Shown: positions 1 through 7,967, counted from the first letter of the stretch. The stretch: DNA of 64,000 nt from Lentilitoribacter sp. Alg239-R112 (GCF_900537175.1 NZ_LS999835.1:186001-250000); one strand, 5' to 3'. A program made the numbers and translations. The notes: a model not told the origin generated them from the letters alone.

Positions 1-394
1 TTGAGCAATTTGGGTTGGCGATGATGTTTTTCTTGCGAAAACCATCAATTGCATCTGGATTCACTTCCGGAACGATCAATGGAACTTCTGAATCGTAACG
101 CCATGCCGATGAATTATCGATGACAATGCAGCCTTGTGCGCCAATTTTTGGAGACATCTTCTTGGAGACAGAACCACCAGCTGACATAAGGCAGATATCC
201 GTGTTTGAAAAATCGTAGTTCTCCAGATTTTTTACGACAAGCGTTTTATCACCGTAAGAGACTTCTTTACCGACTGATCGAGATGATGCTAGCGGGATGA
301 TTTCCGATGCTGGGAAATTACGCTCTTCGAGAATATTGAGCATTTCTCTGCCCACATTGCCGGTAGCGCCAGCGATTGCAATTTTAAAACTCAT
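1..394 (-). CDS. asd: Aspartate-semialdehyde dehydrogenase, 5' part only
   Basis: The reverse strand from an ATG at 394 reads MSFKIAIAGATGNVG and stays open to the window edge, giving about 131 residues. The enzyme reduces aspartyl phosphate to aspartate semialdehyde, the branch point to lysine, threonine and methionine. Visible marks are the N-terminal dinucleotide-binding GATGNVG and, at the very edge, NPNCS, which carries the catalytic cysteine. The C-terminal two thirds lie outside the window. An AGGA at 406-409 is the likely ribosome-binding site, with a rather long 11-nt spacing. The gene follows leuB on the same strand, separated by a possible leader ORF. Confidence 0.95.
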   Translation of the reverse strand, partial: MSFKIAIAGATGNVGREMLNILEERNFPASEIIPLASSRSVGKEVSYGDKTLVVKNLENYDFSNTDICLMSAGGSVSKKMSPKIGAQGCIVIDNSSAWRYDSEVPLIVPEVNPDAIDGFRKKNIIANPNCS

Positions 395-449
395 TTTTTG
401 GTTTATCCTGTCTCTCTCCGCTTTGGTCCACGAAAACTCGTGTCCTTCA

Positions 450-466
450 TCCCCGACTATCGGGGA
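450..466 (-). other. Hairpin 2 between the small ORF and asd
   Basis: Perfect 7-bp stem (TCCCCGA / TCGGGGA) with a 3-nt loop, starting 21 nt past the stop codon of the 39-codon ORF. It repeats the CCCCGAT/ATCGGGG arms of hairpin 1, so alternative pairing is possible. A third small hairpin (CACGA, loop, TCGTG; 429-442) follows. The minus-strand CTCTCC at 464-469 is also complementary to GGAGAG at 414-419 just upstream of asd, and that pairing would exclude this hairpin. No U-tract follows. Confidence 0.5.
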
Positions 467-487
467 GAGTGCGACAGACGAGAGGTG

Positions 488-607
488 TTAGGTTGTTTTT
501 GTCGTCTTGGTCATTGTCTGATTGATTTGAAAAGAGCGCACAGATGCATCACTTACACAAAGTGCAAGTTGAAATGCTTCCAAATTTTGAGCTTCATAAA
601 AGTTCAT
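488..607 (-). CDS. 39-codon ORF, possible leader peptide of asd
   Basis: Between leuB and asd an ATG at 607 opens a 39-residue frame, preceded by AGGAAAAG at a good ribosome-binding distance. The peptide starts MNFYEAQNLEAF and ends QTMTKTTKTT before TAA. Its last eight codons are Met, Thr, Lys, Thr, Thr, Lys, Thr, Thr. Those amino acids are made from the product of the next gene, asd, and the arrangement recalls the Thr-rich thrL leader of enteric bacteria. Hairpins lie on both sides (618-639 and 450-466). No protein family is recognised. It could also be an ordinary small protein, or translation could start only at the internal ATG at 514. That it is a leader is inference. Confidence 0.5.
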   Translation of the reverse strand: MNFYEAQNLEAFQLALCVSDASVRSFQINQTMTKTTKTT

Positions 608-617
608 GTCTTTTCCT

Positions 618-639
618 ATCGGGGCGGTAATGCCCCGAT
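618..639 (-). other. Hairpin 1 upstream of the small ORF
   Basis: Perfect 8-bp stem (ATCGGGGC / GCCCCGAT) with a 6-nt loop. On the minus strand it lies 56-77 nt downstream of the leuB stop codon and directly before the ribosome-binding site of the 39-codon ORF. No T-tract follows it on the minus strand, so it is not a typical intrinsic terminator. Its arms are complementary to arms of the second hairpin at 450-466. Confidence 0.55.
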
Positions 640-692
640 TTGCTTTCAGAGTCAATTGACCTTACAGCGTAAGTCCTCAATTCTTGGTTAAA

Positions 693-1802
693 TTAGCCAA
701 GTAGAGACGTGTATTCAGCCAAAATCGCATCACCCATTTCAGATGTTGTGATTTTTGTCATGCCGTCCGTCATGATATCGCCTGTGCGTTTGCCAGTCTC
801 TAAAACATTGGCAATAGCTTTTTCGACGCGATCAGCATCTTCGATCATGTTAAATGAATATCTTAGGCACATCGCAAATGATGAGATCATAGCAATCGGG
901 TTTGCAATGCCTTGACCAGCAATATCAGGCGCTGAGCCATGAACGGGTTCGTAAAGTGCTTTGCGACTACCTGTTTGAGCATCTGGTGCACCCAATGAAG
1001 CAGATGGTAACATGCCGAGTGAACCTGTTAGCATTGCTGCAATATCAGACAGCATATCACCAAACAGGTTATCTGTAACGATCACATCAAATTGTTTCGG
1101 CCAGCGAACGAGTTGCATTCCACCTGCATCTGCAAGCATATGACTTAGCTCAACATCAGAATATTTAGCTTTGTGAGTAGCTGTGACAACCTCGTTCCAA
1201 AGAACACCAGATTTCATCACATTACGCTTTTCCATAGAGCAGACTTTATTTTGACGTGTACGTGCAAGTTCAAATGCAACGCCTGCAATCCGGTCGATTT
1301 CATATGTGTCATAAACTTGCGTATCAATTGCACGTTTCTGTCCATCACCAAGATCATGAATTTCCTTTGGTTCACCAAAGTAAACGCCGCCTGTAAGCTC
1401 ACGAACGATTAAAATATCGAGGCCTTCCACAACATCAGCTTTCAATGATGAGGAAGCCGCTAGCGCGGGATAACAAATCGCGGGGCGTAGGTTCGCAAAA
1501 AGTTCCATGTCTTTACGTAAGCGTAACAATCCTGCTTCTGGGCGAACATCGTAAGGCACATCATCCCATTTTGGCCCACCAACAGCGCCAAAGAGCACAG
1601 CATCGGCTGCCATGGCCTTTTCCATGTCGGCATCAGAAATAGACTGGCCGTGCGCATCATAGGCTGAGCCGCCAACAAGACCCTCGTCGGTTTCAAAATT
1701 TGAACCTTGCTTTTCGTTCATAAGGGTAATGAATTTACGAACTTCGTTCATGGCTTCTGGGCCAATACCATCGCCAGGAAGAAGGAAGAGTTTATTTGTC
1801 AT
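693..1802 (-). CDS. leuB: 3-isopropylmalate dehydrogenase
   Basis: The 369-residue product matches LeuB in length and pattern. LeuB oxidises and decarboxylates 3-isopropylmalate with NAD in leucine synthesis, in the cytoplasm. Visible landmarks are the N-terminal [10 protein letters not shown], the substrate-binding [14 protein letters not shown], the [11 protein letters not shown] motif, the [12 protein letters not shown] metal-ligand region and [15 protein letters not shown] near the C-terminus. It lies 14 nt downstream of the RidA-like gene and is probably co-transcribed with leuD. Asd follows on the same strand after a 298-bp gap holding the possible leader. I see no anomaly in the protein. 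Confidence 0.97.
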   Translation of the reverse strand: MTNKLFLLPGDGIGPEAMNEVRKFITLMNEKQGSNFETDEGLVGGSAYDAHGQSISDADMEKAMAADAVLFGAVGGPKWDDVPYDVRPEAGLLRLRKDMELFANLRPAICYPALAASSSLKADVVEGLDILIVRELTGGVYFGEPKEIHDLGDGQKRAIDTQVYDTYEIDRIAGVAFELARTRQNKVCSMEKRNVMKSGVLWNEVVTATHKAKYSDVELSHMLADAGGMQLVRWPKQFDVIVTDNLFGDMLSDIAAMLTGSLGMLPSASLGAPDAQTGSRKALYEPVHGSAPDIAGQGIANPIAMISSFAMCLRYSFNMIEDADRVEKAIANVLETGKRTGDIMTDGMTKITTSEMGDAILAEYTSLLG

Positions 1803-1816
1803 AATTTGCCTGTCTT

Positions 1817-2200
1817 TTAGCTCCGTTTAAGAGCGGTTACTTCAATTTCAAATTTTATTTCTGGTTTGATGAGATCGGCAATAATCATCGTCGCTGCTGG
1901 ACGTATCCCGTCAAAATATTGCCCCAAAAGCGGAAACACTATATCGACAAATTTTTGATCTGTTACGATATAATTGGCCCGAACAATATCTGCCCGTTCA
2001 AACCCTGCTTCTTGCAGCGTTTTGTCAATTGTATTAAAGCAATTTGCGCACTGGTCTTCGATGTTAGTTGGTATTTTCATTGTGCTATAATCGTAGCCAG
2101 TGGTACCTGCGATAAAGCACCAATCTCCTTGAACAACGGCCCGTGAATAACCGGCCGTTACTTCGGTTGTTGATCCTGTTGAGATTAGTTTACGTGACAT
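1817..2200 (-). CDS. RidA/YjgF/UK114-family protein, non-canonical
   Basis: A 127-residue protein of the YjgF/YER057c/UK114 fold. Canonical RidA hydrolyses reactive 2-aminoacrylate and similar imines. Family features are the FIAGTTGYD strand region, the central [11 protein letters not shown] helix and the C-terminal FEIEVTAL. The arginine that binds the substrate carboxylate in RidA (E. coli Arg105, in PAR) appears to be alanine here (PAAT, near residue 103). That makes imine deaminase activity doubtful and suggests one of the Rid subfamilies without the arginine. It sits between leuD (26-nt gap) and leuB (14-nt gap), which implies co-expression with leucine synthesis. Confidence 0.85.
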   Translation of the reverse strand: MSRKLISTGSTTEVTAGYSRAVVQGDWCFIAGTTGYDYSTMKIPTNIEDQCANCFNTIDKTLQEAGFERADIVRANYIVTDQKFVDIVFPLLGQYFDGIRPAATMIIADLIKPEIKFEIEVTALKRS

Positions 2201-2226
2201 GTGCTTCTTTCAAGCTGGTGTTATGC

Positions 2227-2832
2227 TTATGCCCAAGGGCGAGTTTCACCAAGTTTGCCTTCGTATGTGTCAATAGACGTTGCTTTTTCGAGCGTTAGCG
2301 CGATGTCATCAAGACCATTCATTAAACAATGCTTGCGGAATGGATCGATATCGAAGTGAATTGTACCGCCATCAGGACCTTTGATTTCTTGTGTTTCAAG
2401 ATCAACAGTCATTTTTGAGTTTGAGCCGCGATCAGCATCGTCTAGTAATTTTTCAAGTTCATCTGGTGTTACAACAATTGGAAGAATACCATTCTTAAAG
2501 CAGTTATTATAGAAAATATCTGCAAAGCTTGTTGAGATGACACAGCGAATGCCAAAATCGAGCAAAGCCCAAGGCGCATGCTCACGGGATGAACCGCAGC
2601 CAAAATTATCGCCGGCAACCAGAATTTCAGCATTTCTGTAAGCTGGTTTGTTCAAAACGAAATCAGGTTTTTCAGAACCATCTTCGTTGAAGCGGGATTC
2701 AGCAAAAAGACCAACACTAAGACCTGTGCGCTTAATTGTTTTCAAATAGTCTTTTGGAATGATCATATCCGTATCGATATTGATAACCGGATAAGGTGCT
2801 GCGACACCTGTGAGCGTTGTAAATTTGTCCAT
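2227..2832 (-). CDS. leuD: 3-isopropylmalate dehydratase small subunit
   Basis: The 201-residue product fits bacterial LeuD, which pairs with LeuC to isomerise 2- to 3-isopropylmalate. It shows the aconitase swivel-domain pattern: N-terminal [14 protein letters not shown], then [17 protein letters not shown], the substrate-recognition loop of the small subunit. LeuC is not in the window, as is common in rhizobia where leuC and leuD are separated. It is the first gene of the leuD-ridA-leuB group on the minus strand and is divergent from the CitE-like gene. Confidence 0.96.
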   Translation of the reverse strand: MDKFTTLTGVAAPYPVINIDTDMIIPKDYLKTIKRTGLSVGLFAESRFNEDGSEKPDFVLNKPAYRNAEILVAGDNFGCGSSREHAPWALLDFGIRCVISTSFADIFYNNCFKNGILPIVVTPDELEKLLDDADRGSNSKMTVDLETQEIKGPDGGTIHFDIDPFRKHCLMNGLDDIALTLEKATSIDTYEGKLGETRPWA

Positions 2833-3042
2833 AATATTTACCCAAACTATGCCAGACTTCAGTTGAATAAGAAATTCAATTAAGTCAGTAAGCTTTTTTG
2901 ATCTTTTTTGAATGTTCCCATTTGCAAAAGATCTGCGTTAATGAAAGTTTCTAGCTGCGTTTACCAAACATATGTGAGAAAAAGAAGTGTTTTTTATAAT
3001 AATCAGGGTTTGGTTGTTTTTACGACCATTGGATTAAGTCAT

Positions 3043-3963
3043 ATGAGTAGTAACAATTTTTATGTCAGGCCATCCCGGCCACGCCGTTCTGTTTTATATG
3101 TACCCGCCGACAATACACGCGCGTTGGTTAAATCACTTAAGCTAAATTGCGATGCTGTTATATATGATTTGGAAGATGCAATCTTACCGGACCATAAGGA
3201 TGATGCAAGAGAACAGCTGCATGCATTTTTAACTGAGAATTTTCCAAATGGTACTTCAAATGATTCACGTGAAATCATAATTCGCATTAATAGTCTTGCT
3301 AGCGAATGGGGCAAAAGAGACTTACTTGCCGCTCGCTCATTGATGCCATCAGCGATTTTGACGCCAAAAGTATCTGAGATTGATGATGTCATTGAAATTA
3401 GTGATGCATTACTTGAGTTGGATGCGCCAAATACACTGCGCTTATGGGCGATGATAGAAACACCAAAGGGTGTGTTGAATGCGCCTACCATAGCGCAATA
3501 TGCTAGAACACCGGGAACAAGATTAGATTGTTTCGTTGTCGGTACGAATGACCTTCTAAAAGAAACTGGTGCTAAGCCAATAAAAGGGCGACCTTATATT
3601 TCAACATGGTTGATGCAGATTATTCTGGCTGCCCGTGCCTATGAACTTGATGTCATTGATGGTGTTTTCAATGATTTCAATGATCTTGTTGGTTATAAAG
3701 ACGAGTGTGATAATGCTCGCGCGATGGGTTTTGATGGTAAGAGTCTTATTCATCCAAATCAAATTTCGTTAGCAAATGATATATTCGGTATTAGTGATGA
3801 GGATTTTAGCAAGGCGGAAACGATAATTGCAGCGTTTCGGGAGCCGGAGAATAAAGAATTAGGCGTTATCCAGATCGCGGGAGAAATGGTAGAGAGGCTT
3901 CACTTGGAAATGGCCGAAAAGATTGTACTTAAAGCTAATATTATCAAGCAGAGAGAAGGATAG
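3043..3963 (+). CDS. CitE-like HpcH/HpaI aldolase/lyase
   Basis: A 306-residue protein of the citrate lyase beta / malyl-CoA lyase family, which cleaves or forms CoA esters of malate-like acids. Conserved pieces are RSVLYVPADN at the N-terminus, YDLEDAILPDHK (Mg-binding acid), the IIIRIN arginine, AMIETPKGVLNA (metal-ligand glutamate), GTNDLLKE and SLIHPNQI. The frame is open from 2908, but homology begins after MSSNNFYVRPSRPRR, so the ATG at 3043 is chosen; the ribosome-binding site is weak. No CitD/CitF genes are nearby, so it is not part of an anaerobic citrate lyase complex. Malyl-CoA, methylmalyl-CoA or citramalyl-CoA are candidate substrates. Confidence 0.85.
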   Translation: MSSNNFYVRPSRPRRSVLYVPADNTRALVKSLKLNCDAVIYDLEDAILPDHKDDAREQLHAFLTENFPNGTSNDSREIIIRINSLASEWGKRDLLAARSLMPSAILTPKVSEIDDVIEISDALLELDAPNTLRLWAMIETPKGVLNAPTIAQYARTPGTRLDCFVVGTNDLLKETGAKPIKGRPYISTWLMQIILAARAYELDVIDGVFNDFNDLVGYKDECDNARAMGFDGKSLIHPNQISLANDIFGISDEDFSKAETIIAAFREPENKELGVIQIAGEMVERLHLEMAEKIVLKANIIKQREG

Positions 3964-3966
3964 GTT

Positions 3967-4173
3967 TTGAAACTATACAGATTTTTAACAGGTCCAGATG
4001 ATTCTTCCTTTTGTCATCGTGTAACTGATGCTTTGAATAAAGGGTGGGTTTTACACGGATCGCCAAGTTATGTGTTTAACCAGGAAACAGGGAAAATGCA
4101 GTGCGGACAAGCTGTTGTTAAAGATGTTAATGACAAGGCTTACACACTAGATATGAAGCTTGGCGAACAATAA
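3967..4173 (+). CDS. DUF1737 domain protein
   Basis: A 68-residue protein with a TTG start 3 nt after the CitE-like stop codon, so probably translationally coupled. The pattern MKLYRFLTGPDDSSFCHRV, then GWVLHGSP and a C-terminal MQCGQAVVK, is that of DUF1737. This family of small soluble proteins has unknown function and is often found next to metabolic enzymes in alphaproteobacteria. There is no signal peptide or membrane segment. Confidence 0.8.
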   Translation: MKLYRFLTGPDDSSFCHRVTDALNKGWVLHGSPSYVFNQETGKMQCGQAVVKDVNDKAYTLDMKLGEQ

Positions 4174-4261
4174 TTTTCATTTGTTTTCAAGTCAGCAAGA
4201 TTTGTCAAATCGGGTGGTGTTACATCTAATTTGCGAGTGAAAATTGCGATAGGATATATTT

Positions 4262-5140
4262 ATGAAAACGTCATCTGATGCCCCCATGAACTCCAAGGGC
4301 CTTTGGATTAACTATCATGATCGGATGGAGCGGGTGACTGACTTTATTTTGAAGAATCTTGATAAAGACCTTGATCTGATGGTTCTGGCAGATATTGCGT
4401 GTTTGTCACCTTATCACTGGCATCGCGTTTATGCCGGAATGAAGGGTGAAACGATTACACAAACTGTCAAACGTCTTCGTTTGCAGCGTGCTGGTCATGA
4501 TCTGATATCTACCGAATTATCGGTAGAAGATATTGGCAAGCGCTATGGTTATCCTAACTTGCAATCTTTCACACGCATTTTCGCAAGCCACTTTGATATG
4601 CCGCCCGGTGAATATCGTCGTCGCGGGTATCATACGGTTTATGACATTCCTAGTTCAGAAAGAGATGCAAAAATGTACGATGTAGAGACAAAAACCATTG
4701 AAGCTATGACCTTGGCAGGTTTGCCGCACAAAGGTTCTTATATGGAAATCGGTGGTAAATTTGAGCAAGCTGTTGGCCTGGCCATTGGTCAAGGCGCTAT
4801 CAAAGATATGGTTGCTATGATCGGAATTTATTATGATGATCCAGGGGCCGTTGCTCTTGATGAGTTACGATCATTTGCAGGTGCTGTGATTGAAAAGGGT
4901 CAATCTGTTGAAGCCCCGCTTGAAATTGCAAATATAGGTGCCGGTAAATATGCTGTCCTTACTCATAAAGGACCGTATGGTGAGTTATCAAAAGCCTATA
5001 CTTGGTTTTATGGAACGTGGATGGCAGAGTCTGGTTTGGAATTTGCTGATGCACCGCCATTTGAGAAATATCTCAACAGTCCACATGATACAGCACCAGC
5101 AGACTTGATAACTGAAATTCATGTTCCATTAAAGAGCTGA
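4262..5140 (+). CDS. AraC-family regulator with GyrI-like effector domain
   Basis: A 292-residue protein. Residues about 10-120 form an AraC-type double helix-turn-helix (LMVLADIACLSPYHWHRVY and IGKRYGYPNLQSFTRIF, ending FDMPPGEYRRRG). Residues about 135-290 form a GyrI-like/SOUL-type ligand-binding domain (MYDVETKTIEAMTLAGL to LITEIHVPL). The same order occurs in Rob and related sensors of hydrophobic compounds. AGGA lies 10 nt upstream of the ATG. The alkyltransferase-like gene follows 28 nt downstream, so the two are probably co-transcribed. The effector is unknown. Confidence 0.9.
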   Translation: MKTSSDAPMNSKGLWINYHDRMERVTDFILKNLDKDLDLMVLADIACLSPYHWHRVYAGMKGETITQTVKRLRLQRAGHDLISTELSVEDIGKRYGYPNLQSFTRIFASHFDMPPGEYRRRGYHTVYDIPSSERDAKMYDVETKTIEAMTLAGLPHKGSYMEIGGKFEQAVGLAIGQGAIKDMVAMIGIYYDDPGAVALDELRSFAGAVIEKGQSVEAPLEIANIGAGKYAVLTHKGPYGELSKAYTWFYGTWMAESGLEFADAPPFEKYLNSPHDTAPADLITEIHVPLKS

Positions 5141-5168
5141 ATTGAAGACCATCATAGGAGATAGTTTA

Positions 5169-5594
5169 ATGGCAAAGTCAAATAAGACATGGGGCGAAAA
5201 ATACGCTGAAATTAATACCAAAGGTCATATTGTTAAGCCTGTTGCTAAGGATATGATGGGTATGAAAAAGGGACAATTAATGCTTATTCCGACACCAGAG
5301 ATGGTGTCGGAAGTAATCAAGGAAATTCCGAAAGGTGAGGTGAAAGACACCCCTTACTTACGTAAAATATTGTCAGAACGAGTGGGGGCTGACGTTACGT
5401 GTCCTATAACAACTGGTATTTTTTTACGTGTTGCAGTAGAGGCCGCACATGAAGATTATGAAGCCGGGTGCCCCATGAGCGAGCTTTTACCTTTTTGGCG
5501 TGTGATAGGTGAAAAAGCACCGATCACAAAGAAAGTATCGTTTGATTTAGCACCCTACTTTGAGCAACAGGATGCCGAACGTCTAAACCTCTGA
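5169..5594 (+). CDS. MGMT-family (alkyltransferase-like) protein without the acceptor cysteine
   Basis: A 141-residue protein resembling the DNA-binding half of O6-alkylguanine-DNA alkyltransferases: LIPTPEMVSEVIKEIPKGEV, a winged-helix stretch and VTCPITTGIFLRV. Where active enzymes have PCHRV, this one reads PFWRV. The alkyl-accepting cysteine is therefore absent, and it may act like Atl proteins, which bind alkylated DNA without repairing it. The start is the ATG at 5169, with AGGAG at 5156-5160. An upstream in-frame TTG at 5142 is less likely. Its place after an AraC-type gene recalls Ada, where AraC and MGMT domains are fused, though here the AraC partner carries a GyrI domain. Function is inferred. 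Confidence 0.7.
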   Translation: MAKSNKTWGEKYAEINTKGHIVKPVAKDMMGMKKGQLMLIPTPEMVSEVIKEIPKGEVKDTPYLRKILSERVGADVTCPITTGIFLRVAVEAAHEDYEAGCPMSELLPFWRVIGEKAPITKKVSFDLAPYFEQQDAERLNL

Positions 5595-6089
5595 TTTTTG
5601 TCCGATCTGCATTATCGCTAAACCTATGAGTAGAAGTGATATACCAGACGCTATTGTACGAATCTGGTTCCAGAATTGCCATTTTTGTGAGTAGGCTTGC
5701 CAAATTGTGTGAGCTTCGTCGATTGCTTGTGGAATTTTGACAAGTGCAAGAGCTTCATTCATCTGGACATTGATACTAAAGGTCAGGACATTTCCTCCAA
5801 TAAAATAAATAATACCTGCCGCAATAAACATTATTGCTGCAGCTTTTTTGTGGCAAGAAAAAGCAATAATGCCTGTAATGATCATTATCGGCGCGGTACC
5901 AAAAAATGCCGGAGCAAAAATTGCATTTCTAACCGAAGCGTTCATTGCTTGCATGGCAGCGATCGCGATTCTGGGATCAGTTGCATCCAAACCCCACATT
6001 GTCGAACATATCCAAGCGTAGAAGAAACCAAAGATAGCACCTCCTAGTGTGAGTGATGTTATTGCACTTAGTTTTAATAGGTTGAACAT
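5583..6089 (-). CDS. DUF1772 (anthrone oxygenase-like) membrane protein
   Basis: A 168-residue integral membrane protein with four predicted hydrophobic segments (about 10-30, 55-80, 85-105 and 145-165). It carries DUF1772 signatures: NVQMNEALA after the third segment, then IWQAYSQKWQFWNQIRT. The family includes fungal anthrone oxygenases, but bacterial members are mostly uncharacterised. The start is the ATG at 6089, preceded by GGAG; an in-frame TTG at 6101 overlaps that site. Its 3' end overlaps the convergent MGMT-family gene by 12 nt. It is divergent from a TetR gene with an inverted repeat between them, so repression by that regulator is likely. Confidence 0.8.
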   Translation of the reverse strand: MFNLLKLSAITSLTLGGAIFGFFYAWICSTMWGLDATDPRIAIAAMQAMNASVRNAIFAPAFFGTAPIMIITGIIAFSCHKKAAAIMFIAAGIIYFIGGNVLTFSINVQMNEALALVKIPQAIDEAHTIWQAYSQKWQFWNQIRTIASGISLLLIGLAIMQIGQKSEV

Positions 6090-6105
6090 TTTCTTCTCCA
6101 AAAGC

Positions 6106-6147
6106 GTACACTATATTACTGATTTACATATCCGTAATATAGTGTAC
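6106..6147. promoter_or_regulatory. 14-bp inverted repeat, likely TetR operator
   Basis: GTACACTATATTAC (6106-6119) and GTAATATAGTGTAC (6134-6147) are perfect inverted copies with a 14-nt spacer. They lie between the divergent DUF1772 and TetR starts, where both promoters must be. The TATATT and TATAGT stretches could be -10 elements, so a bound repressor would block both genes. The spacing is long for one TetR dimer, so each arm may be its own site. Confidence 0.7.
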
Positions 6148-6175
6148 ATTTATTGTCAATATTGAAGGAAGATAT

Positions 6176-6790
6176 ATGCGCAAAGAATTGCAGAAAGAGC
6201 GGCGAGCTGAAATTGAGAAGGCAGCTTATGAGCTGATTGATGAAAAAGGTTTTCTCAATGTATCAATGTTAAGTATTGCTAAACGAGCAAAAGCTTCCAA
6301 TGAGACACTTTATAGGTGGTATGGTGATAAAATTGGTTTGTTCAAAGCACTGGTTTCGCAAAATGCGGTGCATATTAAACAACAATTAGAAGATGATCTT
6401 AAAGTGCAAGGCGCACCATTTGAAGCGATTAAAAAGATCAGCCCACTTCTTTTAGAACTTTTAACAAGTGAACGGGCTATTGCGCTTAACCGAGCTGCAG
6501 CTGCGGATGCGTCTGGCGTGTTGGGAGCGGCGTTATCAGAAGCTGGTCGTCAAGATATATTACCAATCATTGCCCTGCTTTTTGAACGAGTACAAGATGA
6601 TGGATTATTTCCCGGTTTTGCAATGGATGAGTTGTGTTCACTTTATATGAAGCTCCTCGTTGGTGACCTTCAAATTCGTCGTTTGATCGGTGCACATGAA
6701 GTTTTATCGCAAAAGCAAATTCATGATCAGGCCTCGCAAGCTCTTCAATATCTTATGCTATTATCTAATTCCAAGATCGTGGACGAATGA
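6176..6790 (+). CDS. TetR-family regulator
   Basis: A 204-residue protein with an N-terminal TetR helix-turn-helix (about residues 10-55: KAAYELIDEKGFLNVSMLSIAKRAKASNE... then LYRWYGDKIGLFKALV). The ligand-binding C-terminal half resembles the AefR-like group. GAAGGAAG precedes the ATG. It is divergent from the DUF1772 gene and probably represses it and itself through the intervening inverted repeat. The last 26 nt overlap the convergent citrate-synthase-like gene. The effector is unknown. Confidence 0.9.
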   Translation: MRKELQKERRAEIEKAAYELIDEKGFLNVSMLSIAKRAKASNETLYRWYGDKIGLFKALVSQNAVHIKQQLEDDLKVQGAPFEAIKKISPLLLELLTSERAIALNRAAAADASGVLGAALSEAGRQDILPIIALLFERVQDDGLFPGFAMDELCSLYMKLLVGDLQIRRLIGAHEVLSQKQIHDQASQALQYLMLLSNSKIVDE

Positions 6791-7892
6791 GTGCACCATT
6801 TTTGCGCTGTTCTTCTGCATGGGCAATCCAGCCTAACAGACGGCCAAAGGCAAAAAGGGTTTGTCCTGTTTTTGGTCGGAGTTTGAAGCTTTTCTCCATG
6901 GCAGCGAGTGAGAAATCAAGATTAGGGTATATCTTGTATGTTTTGCTGACGTGCCGGCTAATCCTCTCCCATCCTTCTGGTATTTCGAAATGTTTGAGAA
7001 GTTCTTGTGTTCGTGGATCTGTTTGTGCGTAAATTGGATGACCAAATCCAGGCGGTGATTTTATAGCCTTAATGAACGCCGCTTCTTGATGATCATCTTT
7101 CATGGTTGCGCGCCCTACCCACCAGCGAGCCATGGATGTCATCGATCCATGTTTTGTGCCAGAAAAGGTTGATAAGGCGGCCAATATGCAAGCTGGAGTG
7201 CGGGCATCAGTCGAAGCGGCAATTCGAGCGGTATAGGCTGATGGATTTAATTCATGATCTGCACAAAGAACAAGGCAACGGCGTGTTACATCAATAAAAT
7301 CAATGCTGTCAGAGAAATATTTCGCCAGTTGCATATGAATAGGTTCGTCACTAAGCGTATTGGTATTACAGATCGCTGCCAGTAAGCGTTTTATGATAAA
7401 GCTATTTGTATTTTTATTTGGTGGTGTATTTTTGGAAATAGTTATCTCAGCCGTAGCTGCAAACATACGTTCGAATGAGTTTCGACCTTTGATGAGGTCA
7501 AATTTTTGATCAACATCTGGTTCCAAATCCACATTGATTAGCAACTTTGCAATATCTTCGAATGTTTTAGTTTGCGATAGTTTGATTGCATCTTGGCCTT
7601 TGTAATAGAGCTTGCCTTGGTCAATGTGACTGATTTCTGACTTAAGAACAGGCTCGCCAAAATTTTGCGTCGATTTAGCAATTGCGCGCCGCGATCTGCC
7701 TCGTTTTTTATTGGCGATCAATGCATCCACATCGTGTGTGTGATAAAGGCTTTTGCGCGCATCGCTCTTTTGTGCGCTGGCTCGAACCTTGCCGCGACTG
7801 ACATAAGCGTAAAGGGTTTGCCGCGAAATATTTAATGCTTCGCAAACCTCCTTAGCTGTCATGGAAAATGGGTTTCTGTCCACTTTATTCAT
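6765..7892 (-). CDS. Citrate synthase-family protein with N-terminal HTH domain
   Basis: A 375-residue protein. Residues about 8-55 form a MerR/excisionase-like helix-turn-helix (FSMTAKEVCEALNISRQTLYAY). The rest is a citrate synthase fold. Catalytic positions look conserved: His in ADHELN (about 211), His in TKHGSM (about 247) and Asp in NLDF (about 325). The usual GFGHRVY reads GFGHPIY (about 282), so an arginine that contacts substrate in classical enzymes is proline. LIRPRSW near the C-terminus may supply the last arginine. The ATG at 7892 is preferred over an in-frame TTG at 7910. It may be an active synthase, a transcription factor, or both. It is divergent from a CoA-transferase gene. 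Confidence 0.85.
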   Translation of the reverse strand: MNKVDRNPFSMTAKEVCEALNISRQTLYAYVSRGKVRASAQKSDARKSLYHTHDVDALIANKKRGRSRRAIAKSTQNFGEPVLKSEISHIDQGKLYYKGQDAIKLSQTKTFEDIAKLLINVDLEPDVDQKFDLIKGRNSFERMFAATAEITISKNTPPNKNTNSFIIKRLLAAICNTNTLSDEPIHMQLAKYFSDSIDFIDVTRRCLVLCADHELNPSAYTARIAASTDARTPACILAALSTFSGTKHGSMTSMARWWVGRATMKDDHQEAAFIKAIKSPPGFGHPIYAQTDPRTQELLKHFEIPEGWERISRHVSKTYKIYPNLDFSLAAMEKSFKLRPKTGQTLFAFGRLLGWIAHAEEQRKNGALIRPRSWN

Positions 7893-7911
7893 GTTGATTA
7901 TGTTGATCAAT

Positions 7912-7928
7912 CTTGACGCTCTGTCAAG
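7912..7928. promoter_or_regulatory. Inverted repeat between citrate synthase-like and CoA-transferase genes
   Basis: CTTGAC (7912-7917) and GTCAAG (7923-7928) are inverted copies with a 5-nt spacer in the 75-bp divergent gap. TTGATCAA (7904-7911) is adjacent. This is a candidate operator for the HTH domain of the neighbouring protein. The assignment rests on position and symmetry only. Confidence 0.35.
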
Positions 7929-7967
7929 CTTTCAGCCATTCTTTAATGATGGATGATTGGAGTATCT

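Noticed and set aside
618..639. Hairpin 1 as an ordinary intrinsic terminator of leuB
   Set aside because: The minus strand after the stem reads AGGAAAAG, without a T-tract, and the stem abuts a ribosome-binding site.
395..692. Lysine riboswitch before asd
   Set aside because: The region is short and I could not find the conserved lysine-box architecture; such riboswitches are not typical of alphaproteobacteria.
2908..3042. N-terminal extension of the CitE-like protein
   Set aside because: The 45 extra residues do not resemble the family and no good ribosome-binding site precedes 2908.
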